From: Clostridium sp. C8-1-8
GTDB taxonomy: Bacteria > Bacillota > Clostridia > Clostridiales > Clostridiaceae
Direction of reading: 5' to 3'
NCBI RefSeq assembly: GCF_009928445.1
Contig: NZ_JAABNO010000011.1
Span: 62,001 to 126,000, forward strand
Length of the DNA stretch: 64,000 nt
This document shows positions 27,302-36,218 of the stretch, one piece after another (position 1 is the first letter of the stretch; each line of letters starts with the position of its first letter). The notes beneath the pieces are model-generated. The model was not told the DNA's origin, did not search any database, and saw nothing but the letters and a program-made list of their open reading frames with translations. The position numbers were made by a program, and so were the translations under genes.

Positions 27302-27340
27302 ATCTTAGTAAAACCCCGTAATGTAGGGTTTTATTAAGAT
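27302..27340 (+). other. Intercistronic stem-loop between binding protein and permease
   Basis: ATCTTAGTAAAACCC (27302-27316) pairs with GGGTTTTATTAAGAT (27326-27340), a 15-bp stem with one G-U and no T-run. It probably stabilises the upstream mRNA or partly terminates. Confidence 0.65.
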
Positions 27341-27451
27341 AATTACAATAGAGTTAGAAGATAGGTTTTAAATATTTTATTAAAATAGGAACTTTGTAGT
27401 AAAGAATACAAAGTTCTTGTTTTAATAGATTATTAGAAGGGGGATATATTA

Positions 27452-28333
27452 TTGTTTAAAGTCAGCAAGATGAGTTATAGTGCTCAGAAAAAGTTAATAA
27501 TTGTACTATTTTCAGTCATACCAGTGGCTCTACTATTGGTTTTTTGTTATTATCCTCTAGTTAGAATGTTTGAATATAGTTTTACTGATTGGAATGGAAT
27601 CTCAAAGGACTTTAATCTTGTAGCCTTTGATAATTATAAAACTATTTTTTCCAAGCCAGAGTATTTTAAAGTTTTCAAAACTAGTATTTACTACTTCCTA
27701 GCTACATTTATCCAAATGGGGGTTGCCCTCTACTTTGCTACAGTTTTAAGCTTTAAGGTTAAGTTCAAGAACTTCTTTAAGGGTGCAATCTTCTTCCCAT
27801 ATCTATTAAATGGCGTTGCCATAGGATTTATATTCTTATATTTCTTTCAACCAAACGGAACTTTAGATACTATACTGAAAGCTGTTGGATTGGGTAATCA
27901 CACTCAATTGTGGCTTGGAAACCCTAATATAATAAACATATCATTAGCATTCACTTCTATTTGGAGATATATGGGCGGTAACTTTATCATATTCCTTGGT
28001 ACTATCCAATCTATAGATGGAGAAATATATGAAGCTGCAGAAATAGATGGAGCAAATAGATGGAGACAATTTATAAGCATAATACTACCAAATATAAAGA
28101 GAATAGTTGTACTTAATATAGTATTAGGTATAAATGGAGCATTAAGCGTATTTGAAATACCATATATAATGACTCAAGGAGCTAATGGAAGTAAGACTTT
28201 CGTTATTCAAACGCTTGATACTGGATTTAAATATCAAAAGCTAGGTCTTGCTTGTTCCATGGCAATAGTATTATTAATCATATCAATAAGTGTAACTTTG
28301 ATCCAAAAGAAGTTTTTAAGTGAGGAGGATTAG
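27452..28333 (+). CDS. Sugar ABC transporter permease, MalF/UgpA type
   Basis: A 293-residue membrane protein with about six helices and the cytoplasmic EAA loop EAAEIDGANRWRQFISIILP (near 192-211) that docks the ATPase. It starts with TTG behind AAGGGGG. It pairs with the next permease, which begins 3 bp after this gene ends. Confidence 0.9.
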   Translation: MFKVSKMSYSAQKKLIIVLFSVIPVALLLVFCYYPLVRMFEYSFTDWNGISKDFNLVAFDNYKTIFSKPEYFKVFKTSIYYFLATFIQMGVALYFATVLSFKVKFKNFFKGAIFFPYLLNGVAIGFIFLYFFQPNGTLDTILKAVGLGNHTQLWLGNPNIINISLAFTSIWRYMGGNFIIFLGTIQSIDGEIYEAAEIDGANRWRQFISIILPNIKRIVVLNIVLGINGALSVFEIPYIMTQGANGSKTFVIQTLDTGFKYQKLGLACSMAIVLLIISISVTLIQKKFLSEED

Positions 28334-28336
28334 TTT

Positions 28337-29224
28337 ATGGTAAATAATAAAGCTTTAAGCACAGCAACAAAATCACCTAAAAATGGAATGGACTTAAAAT
28401 ACAAAGTTAAATATATTGCTTCAGACGTATTTAAGTATGCAACGTTGATTTTAGGAGCAGCTATGACTATAGTTCCTATATTAGTAGTACTTTTTACGTC
28501 ATTTAAAACAAGTACAGAATATCAGACTACAGGACCTCTTACATTGCCTTCAGGACTAAACTTCAGTAATTATGTTACTGCTTTTACTAAAGGCAATATG
28601 ATTACAGGATTTAAAAATACAGCTATAATATTGATTGTTTCATTATTCGGTAAGATACTACTTGGAACTATGATAGCTTATGTATTACATAGGTTTAAGT
28701 TTAGGGGTAAAGGCATAATTTTAGGCTTGTTTCTTTTTGCTATGCTAGTGCCAACAGTATCTAATCAGGTAGTTGTATTTAAAATAATTGCTAAGATAGG
28801 ATTATTTAATAAATTAGGTTCAATACTATTACTCAACCTTGGAACAGATGTAATATCAATGTATATATTTCTGCAATTTTTGGATAAGATTCCAGTAGCT
28901 TTAGATGAATCTGCTATGCTAGATGGAGCATCCTACTTCACAATATATACGAGAATAATATTACCTCTTCTTAGACCAGCTATTGCTACAGTAGTAATAC
29001 TAAGTGGAGTAGGTATATACAATGACTTCTATACACCATTCTTGTACATGCCTGATCCAAAGCTTAGGACGATATCTACAGCATTATTCAACTTTAAGGG
29101 GCCAATGGGGTCACAATGGGAGATAATTGCTGCTGGTATAATGATAGTTATAATACCAACATTAATCATTTTTATATCATTACAAAAACATATCTATAAT
29201 GGAGTGCAAGGATCCGTTAAGTAA
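28337..29224 (+). CDS. Sugar ABC transporter permease, MalG/UgpE type
   Basis: A 295-residue inner-membrane permease with about six helices and an EAA-like loop, DESAMLDGASYFTIYTRIILP (split here as DESAMLDGAS and the following residues). RBS GAGGAGG. The locus encodes no ABC ATPase, so a shared MsmK-like ATPase elsewhere in the genome must energise the complex. Confidence 0.9.
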   Translation: MVNNKALSTATKSPKNGMDLKYKVKYIASDVFKYATLILGAAMTIVPILVVLFTSFKTSTEYQTTGPLTLPSGLNFSNYVTAFTKGNMITGFKNTAIILIVSLFGKILLGTMIAYVLHRFKFRGKGIILGLFLFAMLVPTVSNQVVVFKIIAKIGLFNKLGSILLLNLGTDVISMYIFLQFLDKIPVALDESAMLDGASYFTIYTRIILPLLRPAIATVVILSGVGIYNDFYTPFLYMPDPKLRTISTALFNFKGPMGSQWEIIAAGIMIVIIPTLIIFISLQKHIYNGVQGSVK

Positions 29225-29454
29225 GGTAGGTTAACCAAGTTAAGTCTATGCATGACTTTTCTCTTTAAAATAAGGGACATGAGTGTATAGACTTAATTTA
29301 TTCTTCACAAAGTATTATGAAAAAGGCCTGTTTATTTCGTGGACAATTATATTTTAGATGAAGCTGAGAGGAAGTATGAGTAGATAGCTTAAATGAATAT
29401 ATAGTGTAAATAAGGACTTGGATAATATATATCAAAAAGTATAAGGAGATTAGT
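29225..29454. other. Intergenic region before GH113-type gene
   Basis: Contains a stretch (about 29308-29345, CTTCACAAAGTATTATGAAAA) that weakly resembles the middle of the dispersed repeat, and AAAAAGTATAAGG just before the RBS. No gene recognised. Confidence 0.35.
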
Positions 29455-30384
29455 ATGGATTACATAAAGGGCTTTACCTTTGGATTTATGGATAAAAGTT
29501 CAGATTTATCCTCTAGTAAAGGAAAACAATCATTAAGATTACTTAAAGAAAGAACAAATGCAAGTCATGTGATTTTAGCAGTAGGAGCTCTTCAAGAAAA
29601 CCCACAATCAACAAATATTTACTACAATGATGACGAGACTGTAAGAGATGCTGATTTATATAATATAATTCACTATGCTATGGAGTTAGGACTTAAGGTT
29701 ATTTTAAAACCCATACTAAACTGCAAAGATGGTACTTGGAGGGCACACATAAACTTCTTCGATATAGAAGCTCCGTGTGAGCCTAAGTGGAGTGATTGGT
29801 TTAGAAGCTATAGTGAGTTTATGCTTCATTATTCAAAAATAGCGGAAGAAACCAAGTGTGAGATGCTAATAATAGGCTGTGAGATGGTCCAGACAGAAAG
29901 AAAAGATAAGTACTGGAGAAATCTAATTAAAGAAATTAGAAAACAATATAATGGACTAATTTCATATAATACTGACAAGTATCAAGAAGGGAATGTAAGT
30001 TGGTGGGATGCAGTAGATGTTATTTCATCAAGTGGGTATTATCCTATAGATAAGTGGGATAAAGAACTAGATAGGATAGAAGCAATAATAGGTTCTTTTA
30101 ATAAGCCATTTTTTTTTGCTGAAGCAGGATGCTCAAGTAGGAAGGGGGCAGCGTTTTTGCCTAATGATTGGACTCTTAAAGGCGATATAGATCTTAAAGA
30201 ACAAGAGACTTTTTATAAGATTATGTTTGAAAAGGCTGGTAAGAGAGACTGGGTAAGAGGATTCGGCTTATGGGATTGGAAAGCTAGACTTTATGGAGAA
30301 AATGATGCTATTTATAATGCTGATTATAGTGTTTTTGGAAAGCCATCAGAAAAGATAATATTTGACTTCTATAAAAGAAAATAA
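29455..30384 (+). CDS. GH113-type glycoside hydrolase (probable endo-beta-1,4-mannanase)
   Basis: A 309-residue TIM-barrel protein of the GH113 type. The probable acid/base is Glu143 in IIGCEMVQ and the nucleophile Glu223 in FFAEAGCSS. The spacing of 80 residues equals that of the characterised Alicyclobacillus mannanase (Glu151/Glu231). It has no signal peptide, so it would cut oligosaccharides after uptake. With the GH1 enzyme, the acetylesterase and the ABC transporter it suggests a manno-oligosaccharide pathway. RBS AAGGAG; a large terminator follows. Other GTA-type TIM-barrel hydrolases are the alternative. Confidence 0.75.
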   Translation: MDYIKGFTFGFMDKSSDLSSSKGKQSLRLLKERTNASHVILAVGALQENPQSTNIYYNDDETVRDADLYNIIHYAMELGLKVILKPILNCKDGTWRAHINFFDIEAPCEPKWSDWFRSYSEFMLHYSKIAEETKCEMLIIGCEMVQTERKDKYWRNLIKEIRKQYNGLISYNTDKYQEGNVSWWDAVDVISSSGYYPIDKWDKELDRIEAIIGSFNKPFFFAEAGCSSRKGAAFLPNDWTLKGDIDLKEQETFYKIMFEKAGKRDWVRGFGLWDWKARLYGENDAIYNADYSVFGKPSEKIIFDFYKRK

Positions 30385-30390
30385 AATATC

Positions 30391-30437
30391 TTAAACTTGT
30401 TAGAAGCGTAAGTTTAGATGCTTCTAACAAGTTTAAA
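30391..30437. terminator. Long hairpin after GH113-type gene
   Basis: TTAAACTTGTTAGAAGC pairs perfectly with GCTTCTAACAAGTTTAA. It lies between convergent genes and may serve both. Confidence 0.8.
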
Positions 30438-30494
30438 ATGTTAAGCTATATATCATCAAGCTTAATACTTTAAACAATTGCTATTAAAATGAGG

Positions 30495-31205
30495 TTAACG
30501 AACGATTACTGTTTCAAAAGCAAAACCATCATATCTATGGATAGAGATTGAATATTCAAATGCGCTACCGCTTTCAAGGTAAGCAACTTGTTCAACTACT
30601 GCTACAGGATCATTTGGTTCTAGCTTAAGATGATCTTGTTCTATATCGCTTGCTTTTCTAACCCTAATTGTTCTGTGTGAACTTTGAACTTTTAACCCGA
30701 GATCATTTTCTATGTAGGAATATATGGAATCTAGCGCGTGCTGCCTCTTAAGTCCAGGTATTAGACTAATAGGCATATATGTATTTTCCATTACAAAGGG
30801 CTTGTTATCAAGATATCTTACTCTTAATATGCTATACACAAACTCTTCGTTATCAAGATTAAGCTTTGACTTTATTTCTTCATTACTGGCTATGACCTCG
30901 AATTTTAGAAGTTCGCTTGTAACCTTTCTATTACTGTATAATGCTGTAAGCCCTCTAAATTGGTTCGAAACAAGAAGCTTACTCATATCAGTACTGCTGA
31001 TACTTTTTACAAAGGTACCAGAGCCTCTTCTTTTAACGATTAAGCCTTCAGCTACCAAGATATCTAAAGCTTTTTTTACAGTCATCTTACTAGCTTCATA
31101 CTTTTCGCATAAATCTTTTTCAAAAGGTAGTTGTTCGTTGGCTTGAAGAGAACCTTGAACTATTTGATTTCTTATATCATTTGCTATTTGCATATATTTA
31201 GTCAT
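30495..31205 (-). CDS. GntR-family regulator, HutC/UTRA subfamily
   Basis: A 236-residue regulator: an N-terminal winged helix (about 1-70, with SKMTVKKALDILVAEGLI) and a C-terminal UTRA ligand-binding domain (about 90-230). HutC-type regulators bind GT-N-TA-N-AC sites and release DNA when they bind a sugar or sugar phosphate. Sites of this type lie in its own promoter region and at the esterase, GH1 and transporter promoters, so it is the likely local regulator of the carbohydrate locus. RBS TAGGAGAG. Confidence 0.9.
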   Translation of the reverse strand: MTKYMQIANDIRNQIVQGSLQANEQLPFEKDLCEKYEASKMTVKKALDILVAEGLIVKRRGSGTFVKSISSTDMSKLLVSNQFRGLTALYSNRKVTSELLKFEVIASNEEIKSKLNLDNEEFVYSILRVRYLDNKPFVMENTYMPISLIPGLKRQHALDSIYSYIENDLGLKVQSSHRTIRVRKASDIEQDHLKLEPNDPVAVVEQVAYLESGSAFEYSISIHRYDGFAFETVIVR

Positions 31206-31234
31206 AATACTCTCCTAAATTATAAAAGTTTATA

Positions 31235-31245
31235 GGTATATACTT
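31235..31245. promoter_or_regulatory. GntR operator in its own promoter region (downstream site)
   Basis: GGTATATACTT contains GTATATAC, an exact GT-N-TA-N-AC match, just after the putative start site. The -10 (TATAAT on minus) is at 31258-31263. Confidence 0.5.
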
Positions 31246-31270
31246 ATATGATAACACATTATACCTAGTT

Positions 31271-31281
31271 AATATATACTT
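31271..31281. promoter_or_regulatory. GntR-type site in the -35 area of gntR
   Basis: AATATATACTT (minus: AAGTATATATT) lies 8-18 bp upstream of the -10, next to a weak -35. With the site at 31235 it suggests autoregulation. Confidence 0.4.
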
Positions 31282-31386
31282 ATTTAATGAAATTTTAACA
31301 GGTATGAAGCCTAGTGTTTGTAGTGCTTGGCATCTATGTGGTGAAAAACCCCGTTAGTTTTATGAGTATACTTTTCTATTGTAATA

Positions 31387-31432
31387 AGATACAAATTTGC
31401 TGTTGAAAATGTGTGTAATAGATACAAATTTG
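31387..31432. promoter_or_regulatory. 13-bp direct repeats upstream of the Ser/Thr-rich protein
   Basis: AGATACAAATTTG occurs at 31387-31399 and 31420-31432, exactly 33 bp apart (about three helical turns). This pattern suits a regulator binding site. The rest of the 416-bp intergenic region shows no gene. Confidence 0.45.
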
Positions 31433-31621
31433 TATTAATTAATACTCTATGTTTTAAGTGGATTATGCAAGGTTGAAGTATATTTTATATTATATAGAAA
31501 ATAATTTATATGCTTATAGATATTTTTTTATTCATTAAGTATAATGAATTTAATAGAAAAGAAGGATAAATAAGGGGAAATTTAAGCTGGATAATATTTT
31601 TTCAGACTTATGGGAGGAAAT

Positions 31622-32353
31622 ATGTCAAAAAAAGAAAAAGTTTTGATAGCAACAAACATAGTAGTTGGAATAGGTATAATTTCAACTATAGCTATAGGAG
31701 TACATAAATATAAGAAGGAATCGAGCATAGAAGCTAAGGCAGCTAAAGTAGAAACTACATCAGTAGAAAAAGAAGAAAGTAAAGAATCATATGAAAGAGT
31801 AGATTTAGAATCAAGTAAAAGTGACCTATCAAAAAGTAGAGAAGCTACTAATCAAGCTTCAAACAACAAAAAAGATGATAATGTAATAAACCCTGCTTCT
31901 ACAGATACTAGTACTCAAAATACATCTACTACTAAAACATCAAGCAACAATAAGAAAAGTACAAATACCAACAAAGCTACTTCAAAAACGAACACAAGTA
32001 CAGCCAATACAAGCAAAACTAATAGTTCATCAGATACTAAAGCAAATGCCGATCCTAAACCAAATAATCAGCAAAGCAGTACTATAGAGAACTCTAATAA
32101 TAATGTGAGCAAGGAAATAGAAACAAAAACTGAATCTGACCAGGCTATTTTAAATCAGACAATGGAAATAAAGACTGAACCGCAACAAACTACTCCAGAA
32201 AAGATAGCAAATCCCAAAACTGATATTCCAGCAGGCACAACTTCTAGCAACAGTGATACAAAAGCAGATCAGCCAACTAGTACTAACACTGACACTAGTT
32301 CCCAAGGACAGGATAATAAAAGCCAAACTTCTGATCAAGGAAGTACACCTTAG
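31622..32353 (+). CDS. Membrane-anchored Ser/Thr/Asn-rich low-complexity protein
   Basis: A 243-residue protein: a short basic N-terminus, one transmembrane helix (about residues 6-26, VLIATNIVVGIGIISTIAIG), a charged segment, then about 180 residues dominated by Ser, Thr, Asn, Lys and Gln. The long tail is predicted to be disordered and outside the cell. No catalytic domain and no sorting signal. ATG 31622 is chosen because GGGAGG lies just upstream; ATG 31610 overlaps it. Function unknown; cell-envelope spacer or stress proteins look like this. Confidence 0.75.
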   Translation: MSKKEKVLIATNIVVGIGIISTIAIGVHKYKKESSIEAKAAKVETTSVEKEESKESYERVDLESSKSDLSKSREATNQASNNKKDDNVINPASTDTSTQNTSTTKTSSNNKKSTNTNKATSKTNTSTANTSKTNSSSDTKANADPKPNNQQSSTIENSNNNVSKEIETKTESDQAILNQTMEIKTEPQQTTPEKIANPKTDIPAGTTSSNSDTKADQPTSTNTDTSSQGQDNKSQTSDQGSTP

Positions 32354-32369
32354 AAAAGGCAAATGCTCA

Positions 32370-32409
32370 AAAAGGGGCACTGAAGAAATTAACTTCAGTC
32401 CCCTTTTTT
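32370..32409. terminator. Bidirectional terminator
   Basis: AAAAGGGGCACTGAAG pairs with CTTCAGTCCCCTTTT (one bulge), followed by T's on + and preceded by A's for the minus-strand MFS gene. Confidence 0.85.
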
Positions 32410-32418
32410 CATATTAAA

Positions 32419-34149
32419 TTATAAATTAGCTTTAGATATAGACTTTTTCTTTGATAATAGAAGAGTAAATACAAGCCCTAATAGAGCAATTACTGCTGCA
32501 CCAATAAATAGCTTCGCAAAGCCATTATTTAAAGTGCTTTGAAAAACATTTTCTATAGTTGATCTTGAATTATCTATTTGGGAAAGATAATCTGTCTTCC
32601 ATTTACCTATTAATGTATCAGCTGTAACACCTTTAGGTAGTTTACTGCTCTGCATCTGCTGTTTTATCATAGGAGAAAACTTATCTATCATTGAACTGCT
32701 AAACTTCTTAAGTGTATCTGTAATAGTAGTAACATCAGCATTTTGCAGTGCTGATAGCTGATCTGGGGATATTGAGGATGAACCACCTTGAGTCATAGAT
32801 ATAGCTGTATTGCTACCAGGTACAGTTATCTTTGGCAGCACATTCATTAATTTAGGCGCTAAGTCCTTTCCAGCTTCAGATATAAAGGCAATTAGTATAT
32901 TTGGAGATATAGCTACACCTATAGATCTAATCAAAGATAAGGTTGATTGAGCTGAAGCAGTTTCACTAGCATCAACATTGGTTTGCATTAGGTAATTCAA
33001 CGGAGTTCCCATGCAAAACCCCATTCCAAGACCTATAAAGGCTAACCCAATCAATAAACTTATAAATGAAGGATGACTTGCCACTACAAAGGCTAAAGTA
33101 GAAGAACCTATTAATGTAGATACAAATCCCATACTTAAAACCAGTTTAGGAGAGTATTTATCTACAAGTTTTCCTCCTAAAGGAGCAGAGACACCTGAGA
33201 ATACAGCCATGAGAGTTACTAAATAACCGCCAGAACCAGTTTTTAGTTTTAGTACATTTTCTCCAAACTGAGGTACAAATACTATTCCCATCATTCCTGC
33301 ACCAGTTATAAAGGCTATAAAAAGAGTTAAGGCAATTTCTCTATTAGTAAAATATTTTAGGTTCAATACTGGATCTAAAGCCTTTTTCTCAACAACTATA
33401 AAAATAGGTAAGAGAATTATAAAGCTTAGAAGGTAAGGCCATACCTTAGTGGAAGTTATGCTGTTTGTAAAATCATGAAACTGAAGGTTTGTAAGTGCGT
33501 ACATTAGTGAAAGTATCAGCAATGTTACTATAATACTACCTAGAACATCCATTTTCTTAGGTGCTTTGACAATCCCTTCATCCTTAACTAAAACAGCTAT
33601 TACTATTACAGCTATGCATATTGGAATATTTATGAAGAATAACATGCCCCAATTTGAATTTCCAACTAAATTAAGTAGTGCTGATCCAGCGGTAGGGCCT
33701 AGAGTAGTAGATACTCCGTATATAGCGCCTACCAATCCTAGAGCGGAGCCTCTTTTTTCAGGTGGAAAGCTTTCGCCTATATAAGCTGTAGCTACTGGCA
33801 TAATACCTCCACCTCCTAAGGCTTGAATTACTCTTGCTGCTAATAAGAAGGAGAAGCTTCCGGTATAGTCTGATATGCCACAAAGAAGAGAACCTATACC
33901 AAATAAAGCTATGCTTAAAGTAAAGATCTTTTTCTTTCCATAACGATCAGAGAACTTACCTGCTATTGGCATAGATACTGCATAGGCAAGAGTGTATATG
34001 GTTACTATCCATACGCTGCTACTGGAGGATATTGAAAGCCCTGAAGCTATTACAGTTCTAGCAGGGGACACAATACCAGTATCAAGAGCACCTATGAATA
34101 TGCCTAATAAAAAGATTATTAGTAATACAGTTTTGTTGTTTTTATTCAT
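32419..34149 (-). CDS. MFS multidrug exporter, DHA2 (EmrB/QacA) family
   Basis: A 576-residue protein with about 14 transmembrane helices. DHA2 motifs are visible: GKFSDRYGKKKIF (motif A, near 63-75), RVIQALGGGGIMP (motif B-like) and GAIYGVSTTLGPTAGS (motif C). A long extracytoplasmic insert (about 430-540) lies before the last helix, typical of the clostridial/Bacillus members. It expels drugs or toxic compounds using the proton gradient. Its promoter carries TGAACTATGTTCA, also found before the upstream tetR gene, so it is TetR-controlled. Confidence 0.9.
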   Translation of the reverse strand: MNKNNKTVLLIIFLLGIFIGALDTGIVSPARTVIASGLSISSSSSVWIVTIYTLAYAVSMPIAGKFSDRYGKKKIFTLSIALFGIGSLLCGISDYTGSFSFLLAARVIQALGGGGIMPVATAYIGESFPPEKRGSALGLVGAIYGVSTTLGPTAGSALLNLVGNSNWGMLFFINIPICIAVIVIAVLVKDEGIVKAPKKMDVLGSIIVTLLILSLMYALTNLQFHDFTNSITSTKVWPYLLSFIILLPIFIVVEKKALDPVLNLKYFTNREIALTLFIAFITGAGMMGIVFVPQFGENVLKLKTGSGGYLVTLMAVFSGVSAPLGGKLVDKYSPKLVLSMGFVSTLIGSSTLAFVVASHPSFISLLIGLAFIGLGMGFCMGTPLNYLMQTNVDASETASAQSTLSLIRSIGVAISPNILIAFISEAGKDLAPKLMNVLPKITVPGSNTAISMTQGGSSSISPDQLSALQNADVTTITDTLKKFSSSMIDKFSPMIKQQMQSSKLPKGVTADTLIGKWKTDYLSQIDNSRSTIENVFQSTLNNGFAKLFIGAAVIALLGLVFTLLLSKKKSISKANL

Positions 34150-34163
34150 AAAAATCTCCTTTC

Positions 34164-34176
34164 TGAACTATGTTCA
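34164..34176. promoter_or_regulatory. TetR operator upstream of the MFS gene
   Basis: TGAACTATGTTCA, a palindrome with 5-bp arms. It differs only in its centre from TGAACGATGTTCA at 34803. Confidence 0.7.
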
Positions 34177-34226
34177 TTTAAAATTTAAAATAAATCATTT
34201 AGTTATTTACAACTAAATGATATTAA

Positions 34227-34757
34227 TTACATGTTTAATGAATAATATATTTCATCAAAAGTTATGTCTTTTTGTTTTATGGCAAAGGTTAAAGCATTAA
34301 CTATTATCTTTGATAATTTTCCAGGAGCTATTATAGGATTAATTTCCCCTTTTTCTTTAGAAATATTAATAGATTTTTCCAAGGCTTCATACATAGGATC
34401 ATATATAGAGTACTTAGGACAATCTTTAGATCCAGCAGCAGCCATCATCATAAAGGTATCAATGTACATAGATAAAAATTTATCTATTTCAGAATAAATA
34501 AGAAACAATTTGTCCTTTATATGAATATCTTTATATACAAGGTCTTCAGAAAGTTTAATAACTCTGTCCCAGTCACTAGATATTATTTGTATAATTAACG
34601 AATCCTTGTTAGAAAAATAATTATAGAAAGTGCCAATACCTATATTACAGGATTTAGCTATATCTCTTATATTAAAGGCATCGTAGCCAGCATTTGAAAG
34701 TACAGTTCTTCCTTCTTCAATTAGTTTATCTCTCACATCTAGTAATATCTTTGGCAT
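34227..34757 (-). CDS. TetR-family regulator of the MFS exporter
   Basis: A 176-residue TetR protein with helix-turn-helix FNIRDIAKSCNIGIGTFYNY (near residues 28-47) and a C-terminal helical effector domain. It lies directly upstream of the MFS gene on the same strand. Both genes have TGAAC-N3-GTTCA in front, so it most likely represses itself and the exporter. RBS AAGGAGCC. The effector is unknown. Confidence 0.9.
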   Translation of the reverse strand: MPKILLDVRDKLIEEGRTVLSNAGYDAFNIRDIAKSCNIGIGTFYNYFSNKDSLIIQIISSDWDRVIKLSEDLVYKDIHIKDKLFLIYSEIDKFLSMYIDTFMMMAAAGSKDCPKYSIYDPMYEALEKSINISKEKGEINPIIAPGKLSKIIVNALTFAIKQKDITFDEIYYSLNM

Positions 34758-34802
34758 AAGTATAGGCTCCTTGTCTTTTACTGGTAGAAAACTTTATTTT
34801 TA

Positions 34803-34815
34803 TGAACGATGTTCA
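34803..34815. promoter_or_regulatory. TetR operator upstream of its own gene
   Basis: TGAACGATGTTCA, same arms as the site at 34164-34176. Confidence 0.7.
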
Positions 34816-34954
34816 TTTATATTTTTATTATATTACATCTAAAATAAAAATCAATAAAAAGTTGATTTTTTAGTAATATTTATGTTTCAAATAATATATA
34901 TATGGTTTATATTTAATCTATGTACATACATATAATTGGAAGCGAGGGATGCGT

Positions 34955-36010
34955 ATGAGGCAAACTCGTACTGAAAAAATTAAGATTAAGAAAAAAAAGA
35001 AAATAATAAAGTTTATAAAACATACTGTAACTTTCATAGCAGCAAATTTAGTAATAGGACTAGCTTTATCTGTACCACTAGTATACTATGGGCCTTTTAC
35101 TAATATAAAAGAAATGTTAGTAACTACTGCAATGACCACCTTAAGACATCAATTTTTAGTTACTCCATTTTTAAGTAAGGCAGAAATAGATAGAATAATG
35201 GCTAAACAGAAGGTAGAAGATGATGTTAACAGCGATACTTCCCAAATAGCTGTACAAGCTGTTGCTACTCCAGTTTCTGCTATACCAGATCAATCAGAGA
35301 ACAAACAAAATAATAGCATTGACCCTTATAATGGCATAAAACTTATAGATATAAGTAATGATAGATACAAAGGATACATAATGATAATAGACGATCCTAA
35401 AAGAGTTACTGTGGCTACATCCTCAAAGCTTGGGAGTACTGGTATGAGGTTAGACCAATTAATAAAAGAGGATAATGCTCTTGTAGGTATAAATGCTGGT
35501 GGTTTTGAAGATGAGAATGGTAAAGGAAATGGTGGAAAGCCTTTAGGTGTAGTAGTTCATGAAGGTAAAGTTCTTTATGGTAAAGAAGGTACTGAATATT
35601 CAGTTATAGGTTTTAATAAAGATGGTGTTTTAGTACTAGGCAAATACACCTTGGAAGATATAAGAAGGAACAACATAAAAGAAGCTGTATCCTTTTCTCC
35701 TTTCCTAATAGTTAATGGAGAAGCTACCATAAAGAGTGGTAACGGTGGGTGGGGTATAGCACCTAGAACTGCTATCGGTCAGAGAAAAGATGGGTCTATA
35801 GTTATGTTGGTTATAGATGGTAGACAGGTTAAGAGTGTTGGGGCTACCTTAAGAGATGTTCAAGATATATTACTTCAGTATGATGTATATAATGCTGCTA
35901 ATCTAGATGGAGGAGCGTCAACAACTATGTACTACAAGGATAAGATAGTAAACAGTCCTTCATCTTTGGCTGGACCTAGAACTTTGCCTACAGCATTTAT
36001 AGTTAAATAA
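34955..36010 (+). CDS. Phosphodiester glycosidase (NAGPA/DUF2233) family protein
   Basis: A 351-residue protein with a basic N-terminus, one transmembrane helix (about 20-40) and an extracellular DUF2233/NAGPA domain (about 150-350). Visible family motifs are GINAGGF, PLGVVVHEGK, APRTAIGQ and NLDGGASTTMYY. The family removes GlcNAc-type residues from phosphodiesters; bacterial members are linked to exopolysaccharide or teichoic acid turnover. ATG 34955 is preferred over ATG 34949, which is too close to GCGAGGG. Single gene. Confidence 0.88.
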   Translation: MRQTRTEKIKIKKKKKIIKFIKHTVTFIAANLVIGLALSVPLVYYGPFTNIKEMLVTTAMTTLRHQFLVTPFLSKAEIDRIMAKQKVEDDVNSDTSQIAVQAVATPVSAIPDQSENKQNNSIDPYNGIKLIDISNDRYKGYIMIIDDPKRVTVATSSKLGSTGMRLDQLIKEDNALVGINAGGFEDENGKGNGGKPLGVVVHEGKVLYGKEGTEYSVIGFNKDGVLVLGKYTLEDIRRNNIKEAVSFSPFLIVNGEATIKSGNGGWGIAPRTAIGQRKDGSIVMLVIDGRQVKSVGATLRDVQDILLQYDVYNAANLDGGASTTMYYKDKIVNSPSSLAGPRTLPTAFIVK

Positions 36011-36218
36011 TTAAATTGCCATAGCTTTATTTTCAATAGGGATTAGTATAAAGATATAACTTCTTAGTAGAATCTATATTCTAAAAGTATCCTCTTAAAA
36101 TCAGAGGTGTTTGAAAATAGATTTAGGATGTAAGGTGTACATCTTTAATAAAATGGGCCCTAATATGATATAATAGAGTGTATGGCATTTTTTGTACTAT
36201 ATGGGAGAGTGATGCTTT

